The translations under genes were made by a program, and so were the position numbers. A stretch of DNA of 64,000 bases from Alteromonas_E sp965248545 (lineage in GTDB: Bacteria; Pseudomonadota; Gammaproteobacteria; Enterobacterales; Alteromonadaceae). Below, in pieces: positions 32,004 to 41,225 of the stretch. Positions within the stretch are counted from its first letter, which is position 1, and each line of letters starts with the position of its first letter. The notes under the pieces are model-generated. The model saw only the letters and a list, made by a program, of their open reading frames with translations, was not told the origin of the DNA and searched no databases. The stretch spans positions 2,418,001 to 2,482,000 of the forward strand of contig OZ252110.1 in the NCBI GenBank assembly GCA_965248545.1, read 5' to 3'.

Positions 32004-33335
32004 TTAATTCATAGCCAGCATGATGCGTTTATTGTTACTCAGTTGCTCGAGGCGAACCGATGCAATTTGTTCGAACGCTGCACGTTCAGACGAGGCAATT
32101 GGGTCTGCTTTAGGTAGTGTTACGGTGCGTGGATTACGGTGGACGCCGTTGACCAAAAACTCATAGTGCAAATGAGCGCCAGTGACCATACCAGAACTGC
32201 CGAGATACCCAATCACTTGGCCCTGCTTAACCCAGTCACCTTTTTTCACGGCCCGTTTTTTGAAGTGCAAATATTTGGTTGTATATTTTTCGCCATGTTG
32301 AACAAATACATGATGGCCATTGTATTTGTCGTAACCTGCTTTAATAACACGCCCATCGCCAGCAGACATAATAGGCGTGCCGACCGGGGCAACGTAATCA
32401 ACGCCGCGGTGCGGTTTGATTCGTTTCAAAACTGGGTGGAATCGCTTCGGGTTAAAGTTTGAACTGACGCGGGTAAAATGCACCGGTGCTCGCAAGAAGC
32501 TCTTGCGCATACTGCGGCCGTCGGACGAATAGTATTCACCGTCGGTGTAACGAATGGCATCAAAATGCTCATCTTGATTGGTAAATTCAGCAGCGACAAT
32601 ATCGCCGTAGCCGACGAATTCACCTGCGATGTAGCGTTCTTCGAATACAATATTGAAAGCATCGCCTTTGCGAATATCGAGCGCAAAGTCGATATCCCAG
32701 CCAAAGATGTCTGCGAGTTGCATGATTTGATTGTCTGTTAAGCCCGCCGCAACGCCGGCATTCCAGAAGTTCGACTCTATTTGTCCTTGGGCGAAATTGT
32801 GCCGAATGTCGACTTCTTTGCGTTCAACGCGAGAGTTGAGGGCACGAGAACTTGTCTCATCATTCGTTTGCGCTTCGATATACAGGGTTTCTGTGGTCGA
32901 ATAGGGATAGCGCAGTGCGCTAAATTTGCCATCTTGCCCCAACAAAATACTGATTGACTCACCGGGCATGATCGACACAAGCATTTTAGCCAGCTCGCCT
33001 GCGCGACTTACTTCGTGCGTATCTCTCGGGGTTAAACCCGCACGTTTAAATATTTTCGCCAAGGTATCGCCTGAACGTACTTTATAGTTTACCCAATCAA
33101 CGTCTAGGTCATGATGGGCGTCCAATTGCGGTGCAACAGCAAAATCGGGAAGCGCCAGTTCATATCGTTTGCCCGCTTCGAGCAAAAAGGCTTCACTGTG
33201 CCTTGAGGCGACCACAGGGTCCGATGGGAATAACAACATTAACGCGCACACGGCACCCGTGACTGAAGCGGCCACTTTATGCGGTCTGGGTAGCGCGTTT
33301 AGCGATTTGATAAGGTTTGTTTTTAACGACATCAC
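32004..33335 (-). CDS. M23 peptidoglycan endopeptidase (MepM-like)
   Basis: 443 residues: N-terminal membrane anchor (about 22-42), OapA/LysM-like carbohydrate-binding region with VRSGDTLAKIFKRAGL (about 85-102), then a lytic M23 domain with the zinc ligands in H-R-G-V-D-Y and HLHYE. It cuts D,D cross-links in the periplasm, opening the sacculus for growth. The MM start leaves two possible starts one codon apart. Divergent from tyrS and first in the M23-anmK-lrp run. Confidence 0.95.
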   Translation of the reverse strand: MMSLKTNLIKSLNALPRPHKVAASVTGAVCALMLLFPSDPVVASRHSEAFLLEAGKRYELALPDFAVAPQLDAHHDLDVDWVNYKVRSGDTLAKIFKRAGLTPRDTHEVSRAGELAKMLVSIMPGESISILLGQDGKFSALRYPYSTTETLYIEAQTNDETSSRALNSRVERKEVDIRHNFAQGQIESNFWNAGVAAGLTDNQIMQLADIFGWDIDFALDIRKGDAFNIVFEERYIAGEFVGYGDIVAAEFTNQDEHFDAIRYTDGEYYSSDGRSMRKSFLRAPVHFTRVSSNFNPKRFHPVLKRIKPHRGVDYVAPVGTPIMSAGDGRVIKAGYDKYNGHHVFVQHGEKYTTKYLHFKKRAVKKGDWVKQGQVIGYLGSSGMVTGAHLHYEFLVNGVHRNPRTVTLPKADPIASSERAAFEQIASVRLEQLSNNKRIMLAMN

Positions 33336-33513
33336 AACTAAAACAAATGGTTAACCTCTTGAGAATAACCAAAACCTGTATCAAACGCCAGCCTATAAAG
33401 CACTTCACGATGATTCGAATGCCTAAAATAATCCGTTATTAGTCTTTCAATGCTAGCGCTCAAAACGTAAACTTAGCGGTTTTGAAAACGCGCATAAATA
33501 GTTAGGAAACTCC

Positions 33514-34716
33514 ATGGCAGATTGGCAGGCCGCGCTAGCAGAAATCCAGCGTGGCGCAGATGATATTCTCGTTGAATCAGAGTTAGTCGAGAAACTCAAA
33601 ACAGGTAAACCATTAAAGATAAAAGCGGGCTTCGATCCAACTGCGCCAGATTTGCATTTAGGCCATACCGTACTGATCAATAAGTTGCGAACATTTCAGC
33701 AATTGGGGCATGAGGTAATATTCTTGATTGGTGATTTTACGGGCCTAATTGGTGATCCAACAGGTAAGAACGTCACCCGTAAGCCGCTTTCACGTGAAGA
33801 AGTACTTGCTAACGCTGAAACGTATAAGCAGCAGGTGTTCAAGATTTTGGACCCAGACAAAACGACGGTAAGATTCAACTCCGAATGGATGGACGAGCTG
33901 GGCGCCGCGGGCATGATCAAGTTGGCAGCAAGTCAGACCGTTGCGCGAATGCTCGAGCGTGATGACTTCAAAAAGCGCTATGCCAATGGTCAACCGATTG
34001 CCATCCATGAATTCCTTTATCCATTGGTGCAAGGCTGGGACTCTGTTGCGTTGCAGAGCGATGTCGAGCTCGGTGGGACTGATCAGCGATTCAATTTGTT
34101 GATGGGACGTGAACTGCAAAAAGAGCAAGGTCAGGCTCAACAGACAGTATTGATGATGCCATTGCTTGAAGGTTTGGATGGCGTCCAAAAGATGTCCAAA
34201 TCCTTGAACAATTATATCGGTATCACCGATGCTCCGAATGAGATGTTTGGCAAAATCATGTCGATATCGGACGATTTGATGTGGCGTTACTATGATCTGC
34301 TGAGCTTTAAATCGATCGAAGAAATTGATGCCATTAAGCAAACCGTCGCAGACGGCAGTAATCCTCGTGATGCTAAGATCACGTTAGCTAAAGAGATCAT
34401 CGCAAGGTTTCACGATGACGCCGCAGCCGAGGCTGCTCATCAAGACTTTATTCAGCGGTTTAGCAAAAACGCGATCCCAGATGAGATGCCTGAGCACGCG
34501 TTTGCGCTCGAGGCCGAGGGGATCGCGATTGGAAACGTGTTAAAACAAGCTGAACTGGTAGGTTCAACCTCTGAAGCGATGAGAATGATCAAGCAAGGCG
34601 CGGTTAAAATTGACGGCGAACGGGTTACCGATACACGTTTGATGTTGAGCGAACCAGGTACCGCCGTTTATCAAGTCGGCAAACGCAAATTTGCGAGGAT
34701 CAGTCTAACGGCTTAG
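33514..34716 (+). CDS. tyrS: Tyrosyl-tRNA synthetase
   Basis: 400 residues, class I synthetase. The HIGH-type motif is HLGH (48-51), preceded by FDPTAPDL; the KMSKS motif is intact (VQKMSKSLNNYIG); and a C-terminal S4 RNA-binding domain ends the protein (AMRMIKQGAVKIDGERV). It is the TyrZ-like subtype of about 400 residues seen in Pseudomonas and Alteromonas rather than the longer E. coli TyrS type. Its end overlaps the convergent DUF2721 gene by 4 bases. Confidence 0.97.
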   Translation: MADWQAALAEIQRGADDILVESELVEKLKTGKPLKIKAGFDPTAPDLHLGHTVLINKLRTFQQLGHEVIFLIGDFTGLIGDPTGKNVTRKPLSREEVLANAETYKQQVFKILDPDKTTVRFNSEWMDELGAAGMIKLAASQTVARMLERDDFKKRYANGQPIAIHEFLYPLVQGWDSVALQSDVELGGTDQRFNLLMGRELQKEQGQAQQTVLMMPLLEGLDGVQKMSKSLNNYIGITDAPNEMFGKIMSISDDLMWRYYDLLSFKSIEEIDAIKQTVADGSNPRDAKITLAKEIIARFHDDAAAEAAHQDFIQRFSKNAIPDEMPEHAFALEAEGIAIGNVLKQAELVGSTSEAMRMIKQGAVKIDGERVTDTRLMLSEPGTAVYQVGKRKFARISLTA

Positions 34717-35105
34717 TCAGCGCATTTACCTTTTACAGTGTCGAGGTGCACGTCCAGCGCCTCGACCGATATTCTTATTTCCCTAACTGATAGCAATAGC
34801 GAATACAGCAAGCACACCAAACTGATCGCGAACAGCCAACTTCCTGCGGTTTGATAGTTAAGATAGATAGCCAGCATCGACAAAACGCAGACAAAGAAAC
34901 TCACGGCACCAGCCTCTTGCATCGATTTAATCAGCTGGATACGTTTGCGCAAATTTGCAATCTGTTTTGATATCCCTTCGTCTTGGTCGTTTTCAGAAAA
35001 GTTTCGAATAACCGTTGCAAGGGTCAAGAATCGATTGGTATAGGCCAATAATAGTAAAGAGATTGCTGGGAAAAGCATGGCAGGAGTGGCAAGGGTGATA
35101 GTCAA
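34713..35105 (-). CDS. DUF2721 membrane protein
   Basis: 130 residues, with a hydrophobic N-terminal helix (PAMLFPAISLLLLAYTNRFL), a basic middle (KQIANLRKRIQLIK) and two more helices (about 66-105). This is the DUF2721 pattern of small bacterial membrane proteins, without known function. It is the last gene of a minus-strand run ahcY-rhodanese-unknown-DUF2721 with tight junctions. Confidence 0.85.
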   Translation of the reverse strand: MTITLATPAMLFPAISLLLLAYTNRFLTLATVIRNFSENDQDEGISKQIANLRKRIQLIKSMQEAGAVSFFVCVLSMLAIYLNYQTAGSWLFAISLVCLLYSLLLSVREIRISVEALDVHLDTVKGKCAD

Positions 35106-35531
35106 CTATTTGTCCTTTTCTTTGCGGATGATTTTTTCGATAAACGCAACGGCTTTGCTGCGTTCATCAAATAGCCTTACCTCGAGCGGGATGGGAACAT
35201 CAACAATATCGCTAATGCGCTGCATCTGCTGTTTAACTACCGGAGACTCCAACATCATTGCATCGATAATGCACCCCAACGTCATACACGTTTTATACGC
35301 GCTGATAATGTCGCGTTCAGCGACATCATTGAAGCCTTCTGAGAGACGCAAATCGGCTAGGTAGCCGAAGGGACGGCCGCCATAGCTCTTGGCCAGTTCG
35401 ATGATATCTTTGAAGAACTTTGCGGTAATTTCCTCGCCTATCGAGCCAATGACTCGAGATTCAAGAAAATCATCGCGCGCCACTAGCTGGTAGCTTCCAT
35501 ACTTATCCTGCCAACGGCGCTCGGTGTTCAT
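35106..35531 (-). CDS. Small STAS/SpoIIAA-like cytoplasmic protein
   Basis: 141 residues from the ATG at 35531, which overlaps the rhodanese stop (ATGA); the open frame extends 30 bases further but lies inside that gene. Alternating helices and strands with GRPFGYLADLRLSEGF and VPIPLEVRLFDERSKAVAFIEK resemble SpoIIAA/STAS-type folds. No phosphorylatable serine is obvious. I do not recognise a named family. It begins where the rhodanese gene ends and stops right at the DUF2721 start, so all three are coupled. Confidence 0.7.
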   Translation of the reverse strand: MNTERRWQDKYGSYQLVARDDFLESRVIGSIGEEITAKFFKDIIELAKSYGGRPFGYLADLRLSEGFNDVAERDIISAYKTCMTLGCIIDAMMLESPVVKQQMQRISDIVDVPIPLEVRLFDERSKAVAFIEKIIRKEKDK

Positions 35532-35899
35532 TTTGCCATCTCGTGACCAGCTTCTCTCCAACCCATAATGTCACCTTCCAAGTGACGAATATCGGCGAAT
35601 TTAGCCTTCTTGAGAATCTCTGCAGCTTTACCTGCACGGTATCCAGAACGGCAATACACGACTACAGGTTTAGACTCAAAATTAACAATCTCAGATAATC
35701 GGTCTTCAAGCTCTGTATGCGCAATGTTGACCGCACCAGGGACATGCCCTTCAGCATATTCTTCCGCACTGCGGACATCAAGAATTAGCCACTCGCTGGT
35801 GTCAGACTTGAGCAATTGCTCAGCTTTAATGTCTGGTACTTCTCCCGCTGTGACATAAAAACTGATACTTGCAATCAGTGTGATAAACCACTTTTTCAT
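35528..35899 (-). CDS. Exported rhodanese-like protein
   Basis: 123 residues with a signal peptide (about 1-18), then one rhodanese domain: WLILDVRSAEEYAEGHVPGAVNI and the active-site loop VVYCRSGYRAGKAAE with catalytic Cys. It should be periplasmic and carry persulfide or act as a thiol relay (PspE-like). It lies 18 bases after ahcY; sulfur metabolism links them loosely. Coupled to the next gene by an ATGA overlap. Confidence 0.9.
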   Translation of the reverse strand: MKKWFITLIASISFYVTAGEVPDIKAEQLLKSDTSEWLILDVRSAEEYAEGHVPGAVNIAHTELEDRLSEIVNFESKPVVVYCRSGYRAGKAAEILKKAKFADIRHLEGDIMGWREAGHEMAK

Positions 35900-35917
35900 C
35901 TTTCAATTCCTTTTAAT

Positions 35918-37315
35918 TTAGTATCGATATTCGTCATTCTTGAACGGACCGTCAACCGGCACTTGAATATAATCGGCTTGTTGTTGAGTGAGGCGGGTGA
36001 CAACACCACCAAAGCCCTCAACCATATAACGAGCAACTTCTTCATCTAGGTGCTTGGGTAACACTTCGACGCGAAGCAATTCCGCTTGTTGGTCTTTGCT
36101 TAGGTCAGCGTAAGCTTGTTTGAACAAGTGAATTTGGGCCAATACCTGATTGGCAAAAGAGCCATCCATAATGCGAGACGGGTGTCCGGTTGCATTGCCT
36201 AAGTTAACCAAGCGACCCTCAGATAATAAGATCAAATGATCGCTGACATCGTCACCGCGGTACAACTTGTGAACCTGCGGTTTGATTTCTTCCCAACGCC
36301 AGTTTTCGCGGGTGTAAGCGGTATCGATCTCGTTGTCAAAATGGCCAATATTACACACAACGGCACCGGATTTTATCGCCCCCAACATATGCTTATCACA
36401 CACATCCACATTACCCGTTGTGGTGACTAATAAATCGGTGTTTTCCAATAGAGTCGTGTTGAGATTGCTGCCATCGCCATTGTTTTCACCATTAATATAC
36501 GGCGAAACGACCTCGAAGCCATCCATACAGGCTTGCATTGCGCATATGGGGTCAATCTCAGACACTTTTACAATCATGCCTTCTTGACGTAATGATTGAG
36601 CTGAACCTTTACCAACATCGCCGTATCCAATAACCAACGCCTTTTTACCCGAGAGTAGGTGATCAGTGGCACGTTTAATGGCATCGCTCAAGCTGTGGCG
36701 ACAACCGTATTTATTGTCGTTTTTGGACTTCGTTACTGAGTCATTCACGTTGATCGCAGGCACCAACAGTTCGCCATTACTTAGCATGTCTAACAGACGG
36801 TGCACACCGGTTGTTGTTTCTTCCGTGATGCCGTGAACGTTTGCCAAGACCTGCGGGTATTTGTCGTGTAGCATTTGAGTCAAATCGCCACCATCGTCCA
36901 GGATCATGTTGGCGTCCCAAGGTTGCCCGTCTTTTAAAATGGTTTGCTCTAAGCACCACTCGTACTCTTCTTCGGTTTCGCCTTTCCACGCAAAAACCGG
37001 TACGCCAGCAGCCACAATAGCCGCAGCAGCGTGGTCTTGAGTTGAGAAAATATTACAGGAGGACCAGCGAACCTCAGCGCCAAGTGCGACAAGTGTTTCA
37101 ATTAGGACACCTGTTTGGATAGTCATGTGGATACAACCTAATATCTTGGCACCTTGAAGCGGCTGTTCGCCCAGATACTTTTCTCGGATACGCATCAACG
37201 CTGGCATTTCGCTTTCAGCGATGGTTAATTCTTTGCGGCCCCAATCAGCCAATGATACGTCGGCAACTTTATAATCGCCTGTTGCCATTACATGATTTTC
37301 TTGATCCATAGTCAC
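35918..37315 (-). CDS. ahcY: S-adenosylhomocysteinase AhcY
   Basis: 465 residues, full length. Signature motifs: CNIFSTQDHAAAAI, GYGDVGKGSAQSL for NAD binding, and the SGAVVCNIGHFDNEID region; it ends with the conserved FKNDEYRY tail. It splits S-adenosylhomocysteine into adenosine and homocysteine in the methyl cycle. The window also encodes MtnN, which handles SAH by the other route, so both pathways are present. No SAH riboswitch is recognisable upstream. Confidence 0.98.
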   Translation of the reverse strand: MTMDQENHVMATGDYKVADVSLADWGRKELTIAESEMPALMRIREKYLGEQPLQGAKILGCIHMTIQTGVLIETLVALGAEVRWSSCNIFSTQDHAAAAIVAAGVPVFAWKGETEEEYEWCLEQTILKDGQPWDANMILDDGGDLTQMLHDKYPQVLANVHGITEETTTGVHRLLDMLSNGELLVPAINVNDSVTKSKNDNKYGCRHSLSDAIKRATDHLLSGKKALVIGYGDVGKGSAQSLRQEGMIVKVSEIDPICAMQACMDGFEVVSPYINGENNGDGSNLNTTLLENTDLLVTTTGNVDVCDKHMLGAIKSGAVVCNIGHFDNEIDTAYTRENWRWEEIKPQVHKLYRGDDVSDHLILLSEGRLVNLGNATGHPSRIMDGSFANQVLAQIHLFKQAYADLSKDQQAELLRVEVLPKHLDEEVARYMVEGFGGVVTRLTQQQADYIQVPVDGPFKNDEYRY

Positions 37316-37350
37316 TTGCTTCTACTTTTGATTGTGTGGGATTTGTACGT

Positions 37351-37378
37351 AGTATATCGGCTTAGGTTCAAAAACCAA
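37351..37378 (-). promoter_or_regulatory. Putative ahcY promoter
   Basis: On the minus strand TTGGTT (37378-37373), 16 bases, TATACT (37356-37351), about 36 bases before the ATG. The -10 is strong and the -35 moderate. Confidence 0.4.
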
Positions 37379-37432
37379 CAGCGCTATTATTGCGCAGTGG
37401 TCTAAGCCATTACGTACTGGAACATGAAACGC

Positions 37433-38248
37433 TCAGTGTGGGATCCGTTCGCAAAGCATCTCGATTTCATCGAGAATACGCGGTGTAAACCTGTGCATAA
37501 TGTCCGGATTTACCGTGATGATAGGAATATCGACTAACATCTCATGTGATGACCAAAACTGGCGCAATTCTTCATTACTGCCTTGCATAGTGGTTACAAG
37601 TGCCCTGGGTCGACGTTTAATCACTTCTGCAAGCCTTACTTCTGGGTAGTCGGATGGGGCATCGACAAACAACGTTTGTGCACCGCAAATGTTGAGTGCG
37701 CGGTTCCCCCAGGCCTCATTGCCAATAGTCATCAGAGGTTTGGTCCAGAGGTAATAAAACACCGGTGTCAGTGTCTCTTGTTGGTAGGTAGATGCTATAC
37801 GGCGGTACTTTTTGGTAAAGTCTTGCGCGATTTTTTGGGCTTTTACGCTGACGCCCAACAATGCCCCTAGTTTGAGCAGCTCAGCGCTAATATCGGTTAA
37901 CTGTTGGGGCGAGGATTCAAATACTGCGTAGCCTAAACTTTTCAGACGTGCGATTTCTTGCGGCTTATTTCCCCCTTGCCACGCCAAGATCAGATTGGGT
38001 GTTAGGGCCATCAGTTGAGTAAAATTGACACCATTAGCGTCGGCAACGACCGGTTTACTGTTTGCCTCGGGCGGATAATCACTATATGCACTGACACCCA
38101 CCAACTGGGCTTCCTGCTCGAGAAGGTAAACCCATTCAGTCAAATGCGGTGACAGACTAATAATTCTGTGCTCGGCGGCGCTTGCATCAGATGCGGTCGT
38201 CAAAAACGTATAAGTACACCAGAACAAACCAATTAAATTACGGTTCAT
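37433..38248 (-). CDS. btuF: BtuF-like cobalamin-binding periplasmic protein
   Basis: 271 residues with a signal peptide (about 1-24, no lipobox) and a substrate-binding fold: RIISLSPHLTEWVYLLEQEAQLVGVSAYSDYP, then a helical backbone and WTKPLMTIGNEAWGN. It captures vitamin B12 for an ABC importer such as BtuCD, which is not encoded in this window. Start overlaps cbiB by 4 bases. The mtnN-cbiB-btuF order is common in marine gammaproteobacteria and supports the assignment. Confidence 0.88.
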   Translation of the reverse strand: MNRNLIGLFWCTYTFLTTASDASAAEHRIISLSPHLTEWVYLLEQEAQLVGVSAYSDYPPEANSKPVVADANGVNFTQLMALTPNLILAWQGGNKPQEIARLKSLGYAVFESSPQQLTDISAELLKLGALLGVSVKAQKIAQDFTKKYRRIASTYQQETLTPVFYYLWTKPLMTIGNEAWGNRALNICGAQTLFVDAPSDYPEVRLAEVIKRRPRALVTTMQGSNEELRQFWSSHEMLVDIPIITVNPDIMHRFTPRILDEIEMLCERIPH

Positions 38249-39201
38249 AGGGTGAGGCCGTAAATAATGGTCAAAATCAAAATACTGTTCACCAAAATGA
38301 TGACCTTTGCACCTTGCACATACTGCTGCATGACATTGAGGTGGCCGACTTTGGTTGGGGATGCTCGATTAAATCTCAGTAGACGCAGTTTATTGGTTTC
38401 ATAAATTACTGGCCCACCGAGTTCTGCTTGGATTGCCACAGCGGTTAGGCTGACAATGCGCTGACGCAACGATTGGGTCAGTTGTGAAAACCATACGGGC
38501 AAGGTTGCAAAAGGACGATAGAACAAGCCGATAACCAAGCTACCCAGATAACAGGGAAGCGCGCACAGAAGGTTAAACAAGCCGTTTGCGGGAGCGCCAA
38601 AAAAGCGCGTCCGGTTATGCTTGATATTCCACACTTGGCGGCACTCATATACCAAACGGACAACAAGCGCTGCGACAGGGCCCGCCACTAGATACCAAAA
38701 TACAATAGTGACAAATTGATAGTAGAAACGCAGTACAATTGATTCCATTGCGGCTTTGGCACAACCCAAAGGAGACAATGTCTCAGTTTTGCGCAGCACC
38801 AGTTGATTTAGACCATCTTTAGCTAGATGCTTTTGTTGTGCCTCTACAGTGCGCCGCACGCGTTTGTATTGGCGGAAATCAGCATGAAATGACAGCGCGA
38901 TGAGTAACACCAAGGCGTCAAAAAACCAACGAAAGTGAACCAAAGACAAAAACAGTTGAATACATATTGCGAAGGGAGCGATTAACAACAACATACCCAA
39001 GCTACCCGCAATTCGATTTTGCCCGGGGCTACTTTTCTGGGCTCGGTTTACACGCTTTTCCATGCGGTGGGCGATAAACCTAAAAAAAGTCAAAGGGTGA
39101 AACTTAGTAGGCCAATACCAAAGGGCTTCAAGGCAAACGACACCGACTAATATCACCGCAGACATCAGCAGCGGTGATGAGATAATCGGTGTCCAATTCA
39201 T
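38245..39201 (-). CDS. cbiB: CbiB/CobD-family cobalamin biosynthesis membrane protein
   Basis: 318 residues with several hydrophobic segments and the CbiB-type stretches ALEALWYWPTKFHP near the start and GGPVIYETNKLRL near the end. CbiB attaches the aminopropanol arm to cobyric acid. The rest of the corrin pathway is not in this window, so it probably serves salvage of cobinamide precursors, together with BtuF import. Coupled by overlap to btuF and 1 base from mtnN. Confidence 0.82.
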   Translation of the reverse strand: MNWTPIISSPLLMSAVILVGVVCLEALWYWPTKFHPLTFFRFIAHRMEKRVNRAQKSSPGQNRIAGSLGMLLLIAPFAICIQLFLSLVHFRWFFDALVLLIALSFHADFRQYKRVRRTVEAQQKHLAKDGLNQLVLRKTETLSPLGCAKAAMESIVLRFYYQFVTIVFWYLVAGPVAALVVRLVYECRQVWNIKHNRTRFFGAPANGLFNLLCALPCYLGSLVIGLFYRPFATLPVWFSQLTQSLRQRIVSLTAVAIQAELGGPVIYETNKLRLLRFNRASPTKVGHLNVMQQYVQGAKVIILVNSILILTIIYGLTL

Positions 39202-39202
39202 A

Positions 39203-39913
39203 TTAAGCGATGTCCAGCTGGCTGAGTTGTTTTATCATCCCCATCACCAATTCAGCTGAGTTTTTTCCTGCCTTATCGATGTACGACTTAAATGACACAC
39301 TGGAACTCTTGCCCGCGATATCGGACAGAGAGCGGATCACCAAGAACGGAGTATCGAACATGAAGCAGGTTTGACCAATAGCCGCACCTTCCATTTCAAC
39401 AGCGCACATATCGGGGAACAATCCGCGTAGACGCTCCACGGCGTCATCACAACCGATAAAGGAATCGCCAGTACAGATTAAGCCTCGTTTACTATTGATG
39501 TGAACGACATCTCGCGCCGCTTGCTCTGCAGCTTCAATCAGCCGCACATCACAAGGGTAAATATCAGGCATACCGAATACCTGACCTCGCGCATAACCAA
39601 AATGTGTGACGTCGACGTCGTGATGTTGGACACCGCTTGCGATAACCAAATCACCAATATCGAGTTGCGGATCGAAGCCGCCCGCAGAGCCGGTATTGAC
39701 GACAAAATCAGGGGCGTATTGGTCAATCAAAATGGTCGTCGCAACTGATGCTGCAACTTTTCCGATCCCGCATTTGGCAACGACAACTTCTAAGCCGTGC
39801 AACGTACCGGAATAAAACTGCAGATGCGCATATTCAGCGACTTGAACATTTTCCAACGACGATTTTAGCAATGCGACTTCCTGGTCCATTGCGCCGAGAA
39901 TGGCAATTTTCAT
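39203..39913 (-). CDS. mtnN: 5'-methylthioadenosine/S-adenosylhomocysteine nucleosidase
   Basis: 236 residues, the usual length. It starts MKIAILGAMDQEVALLKSSL and contains VVNTGSAGGFDPQLDIGDLVIAS, AVEMEGAAIGQ (substrate-binding Glu-Met-Glu) and VIRSLSDIAG with the catalytic Asp. It hydrolyses MTA and SAH to free adenine, feeding methionine salvage and autoinducer-2 chemistry. First gene of the mtnN-cbiB-btuF unit. Confidence 0.97.
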   Translation of the reverse strand: MKIAILGAMDQEVALLKSSLENVQVAEYAHLQFYSGTLHGLEVVVAKCGIGKVAASVATTILIDQYAPDFVVNTGSAGGFDPQLDIGDLVIASGVQHHDVDVTHFGYARGQVFGMPDIYPCDVRLIEAAEQAARDVVHINSKRGLICTGDSFIGCDDAVERLRGLFPDMCAVEMEGAAIGQTCFMFDTPFLVIRSLSDIAGKSSSVSFKSYIDKAGKNSAELVMGMIKQLSQLDIA

Positions 39914-39978
39914 AGGTGAAACTTTTCGTTATACAAATTTGCGCGCAGTTTAATCGAAATGCGCGCAAACTAACACCT

Positions 39979-40602
39979 TTAGGCTGTGACTTGTGCTTCC
40001 GCAGCGAGTGGTCGGCTTGAGCGAAGCGGTCGAGTAGGACGCTTGGTTCCATTTGGAAGTTTACCATGACCATTGACTATTGGCTCAAGTGCGAGCGCTT
40101 TGCGATATGGAATGAGTTTCAATTCGATGCTCTCTCGAACTTCTGCAACGCTATAGCCCGATTTCACTTTGATCCGCATGTGTGGCACTTTGGCTGCGTC
40201 TAACGCACCATTCACAAACCAATCTCGTTGCAGTTTATAGCCTTCTTTGCCTTGCTGATAGACCAAGTCGACGGCCAATACGGGATCCATTGTTTGCTTG
40301 CTGCACAACACAAAATCGAGCTGTTTGCCGATAGCTTTGGATAATGCCACCTGGCTATTTTTGCGCGTTGTCCCTTGCTTGACACTGATGATATCCGCCA
40401 GTCTGACTCTGCAAATAATGCGGAACTCATGCCCTACGGCTTTCTCCATTAGTTCTAAGAAGTTTCGTTCAACCGGAGTAAAGAGTTGCTGTCGACGGCG
40501 AAATGGAAAGGTCAACTGTGTTGCTGTTGACTGCGCGCTTAGCTTTAACGCTCCAATCCCAACAAACACAAGTAGCATAAGAAGAATAATGGCGAGTTCC
40601 AT
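39979..40602 (-). CDS. DUF2726 protein with membrane anchor
   Basis: 207 residues with an N-terminal membrane helix (about 3-22), then a DUF2726 domain (about 40-160: LFTPVERNFLELMEKAVGHEFRIICRVRLADI and KQLDFVLCSKQTMDPVLAVDL), a nuclease-like restriction-fold domain as generally predicted, and a basic Pro/Arg-rich tail. No catalytic role is established. Stands alone between mtnN and a small secreted protein gene. Confidence 0.82.
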   Translation of the reverse strand: MELAIILLMLLVFVGIGALKLSAQSTATQLTFPFRRRQQLFTPVERNFLELMEKAVGHEFRIICRVRLADIISVKQGTTRKNSQVALSKAIGKQLDFVLCSKQTMDPVLAVDLVYQQGKEGYKLQRDWFVNGALDAAKVPHMRIKVKSGYSVAEVRESIELKLIPYRKALALEPIVNGHGKLPNGTKRPTRPLRSSRPLAAEAQVTA

Positions 40603-40727
40603 AGAGTAAACCTCATCAATTAAACAGCGATGTGATAGTCAAAAAATTGACGAACACCCGTACTCATTTCAATGTAGGTTTAAGATAGCAAGCTAAATGC
40701 CAATAGTGGCTCAGCGTGCGATTTTAT

Positions 40728-41060
40728 CTAAAGAACTAATATGTCGACTTGGCTGCCGTTTTGGTCGTGTGAAACCACGACGCGAATAGCATCATTTTGC
40801 ATGGTCAATAAGGTCCGATCATTAAACGTAGAGTGTAGCGACAGTTCACTGTGTTGTTGTTGATAGTACGCTAGCATCATTTCTGGGGACACTGGCGCAA
40901 AGTAACTCAATGAATGGCTGTTGCTCTGTTCACTTGGACTAAACTGTTGGCAAAGTTTAGCTTCTTCGTGCACTACAACGCCTTGCAGTGAAGCCGGGCA
41001 TTCATCACTGAATGCAGCGAACGGGAGCAAGCTCAGAGCAATTATCACGTAACCTTTCAT
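40728..41060 (-). CDS. Small secreted protein of unknown function
   Basis: 110 residues from the ATG at 41060; upstream in-frame sequence to 41147 is not signal-like. Signal peptide (about 1-18, FAAFS-DE), then two cysteines (ECPASL and KLCQQF) that could form one disulfide, and a beta-rich end (LLTMQNDAIRVVVSH). No family recognised. It sits between the DUF2726 gene and the terminator of the chemotaxis gene. Confidence 0.6.
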   Translation of the reverse strand: MKGYVIIALSLLPFAAFSDECPASLQGVVVHEEAKLCQQFSPSEQSNSHSLSYFAPVSPEMMLAYYQQQHSELSLHSTFNDRTLLTMQNDAIRVVVSHDQNGSQVDILVL

Positions 41061-41170
41061 AACATTCACTTTTAACGATTTCCACTCATCATAGAGCGCT
41101 AAAAATTGTGTCGCAAATATCAATTCTATACGTAGGTATTGATACATACGTTCTCAAATCAGCGCCATAA

Positions 41171-41195
41171 AAAAACGCGGACACGCCGCGTTTTT
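41171..41195. terminator. Bidirectional-looking terminator after the chemotaxis gene
   Basis: AAAAACGCGG (41171-41180) pairs exactly with CCGCGTTTTT (41186-41195) around ACACG. A/T tails on both sides. On the minus strand it lies 31 bases past the receptor stop and has a T-tract, so it is likely the terminator of that gene. Confidence 0.88.
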
Positions 41196-41225
41196 AGTGT
41201 AGATGTATATTGGCTCAGTTTCTAA

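Noticed and set aside
37316..37432. SAH riboswitch upstream of ahcY
   Set aside because: Only a short gap with a plausible promoter; no conserved pseudoknot-like pattern seen.
38245..39978. Cobalamin riboswitch ahead of the mtnN-cbiB-btuF genes
   Set aside because: The gap before mtnN is only about 65 bases and no B12-box-like sequence was seen.
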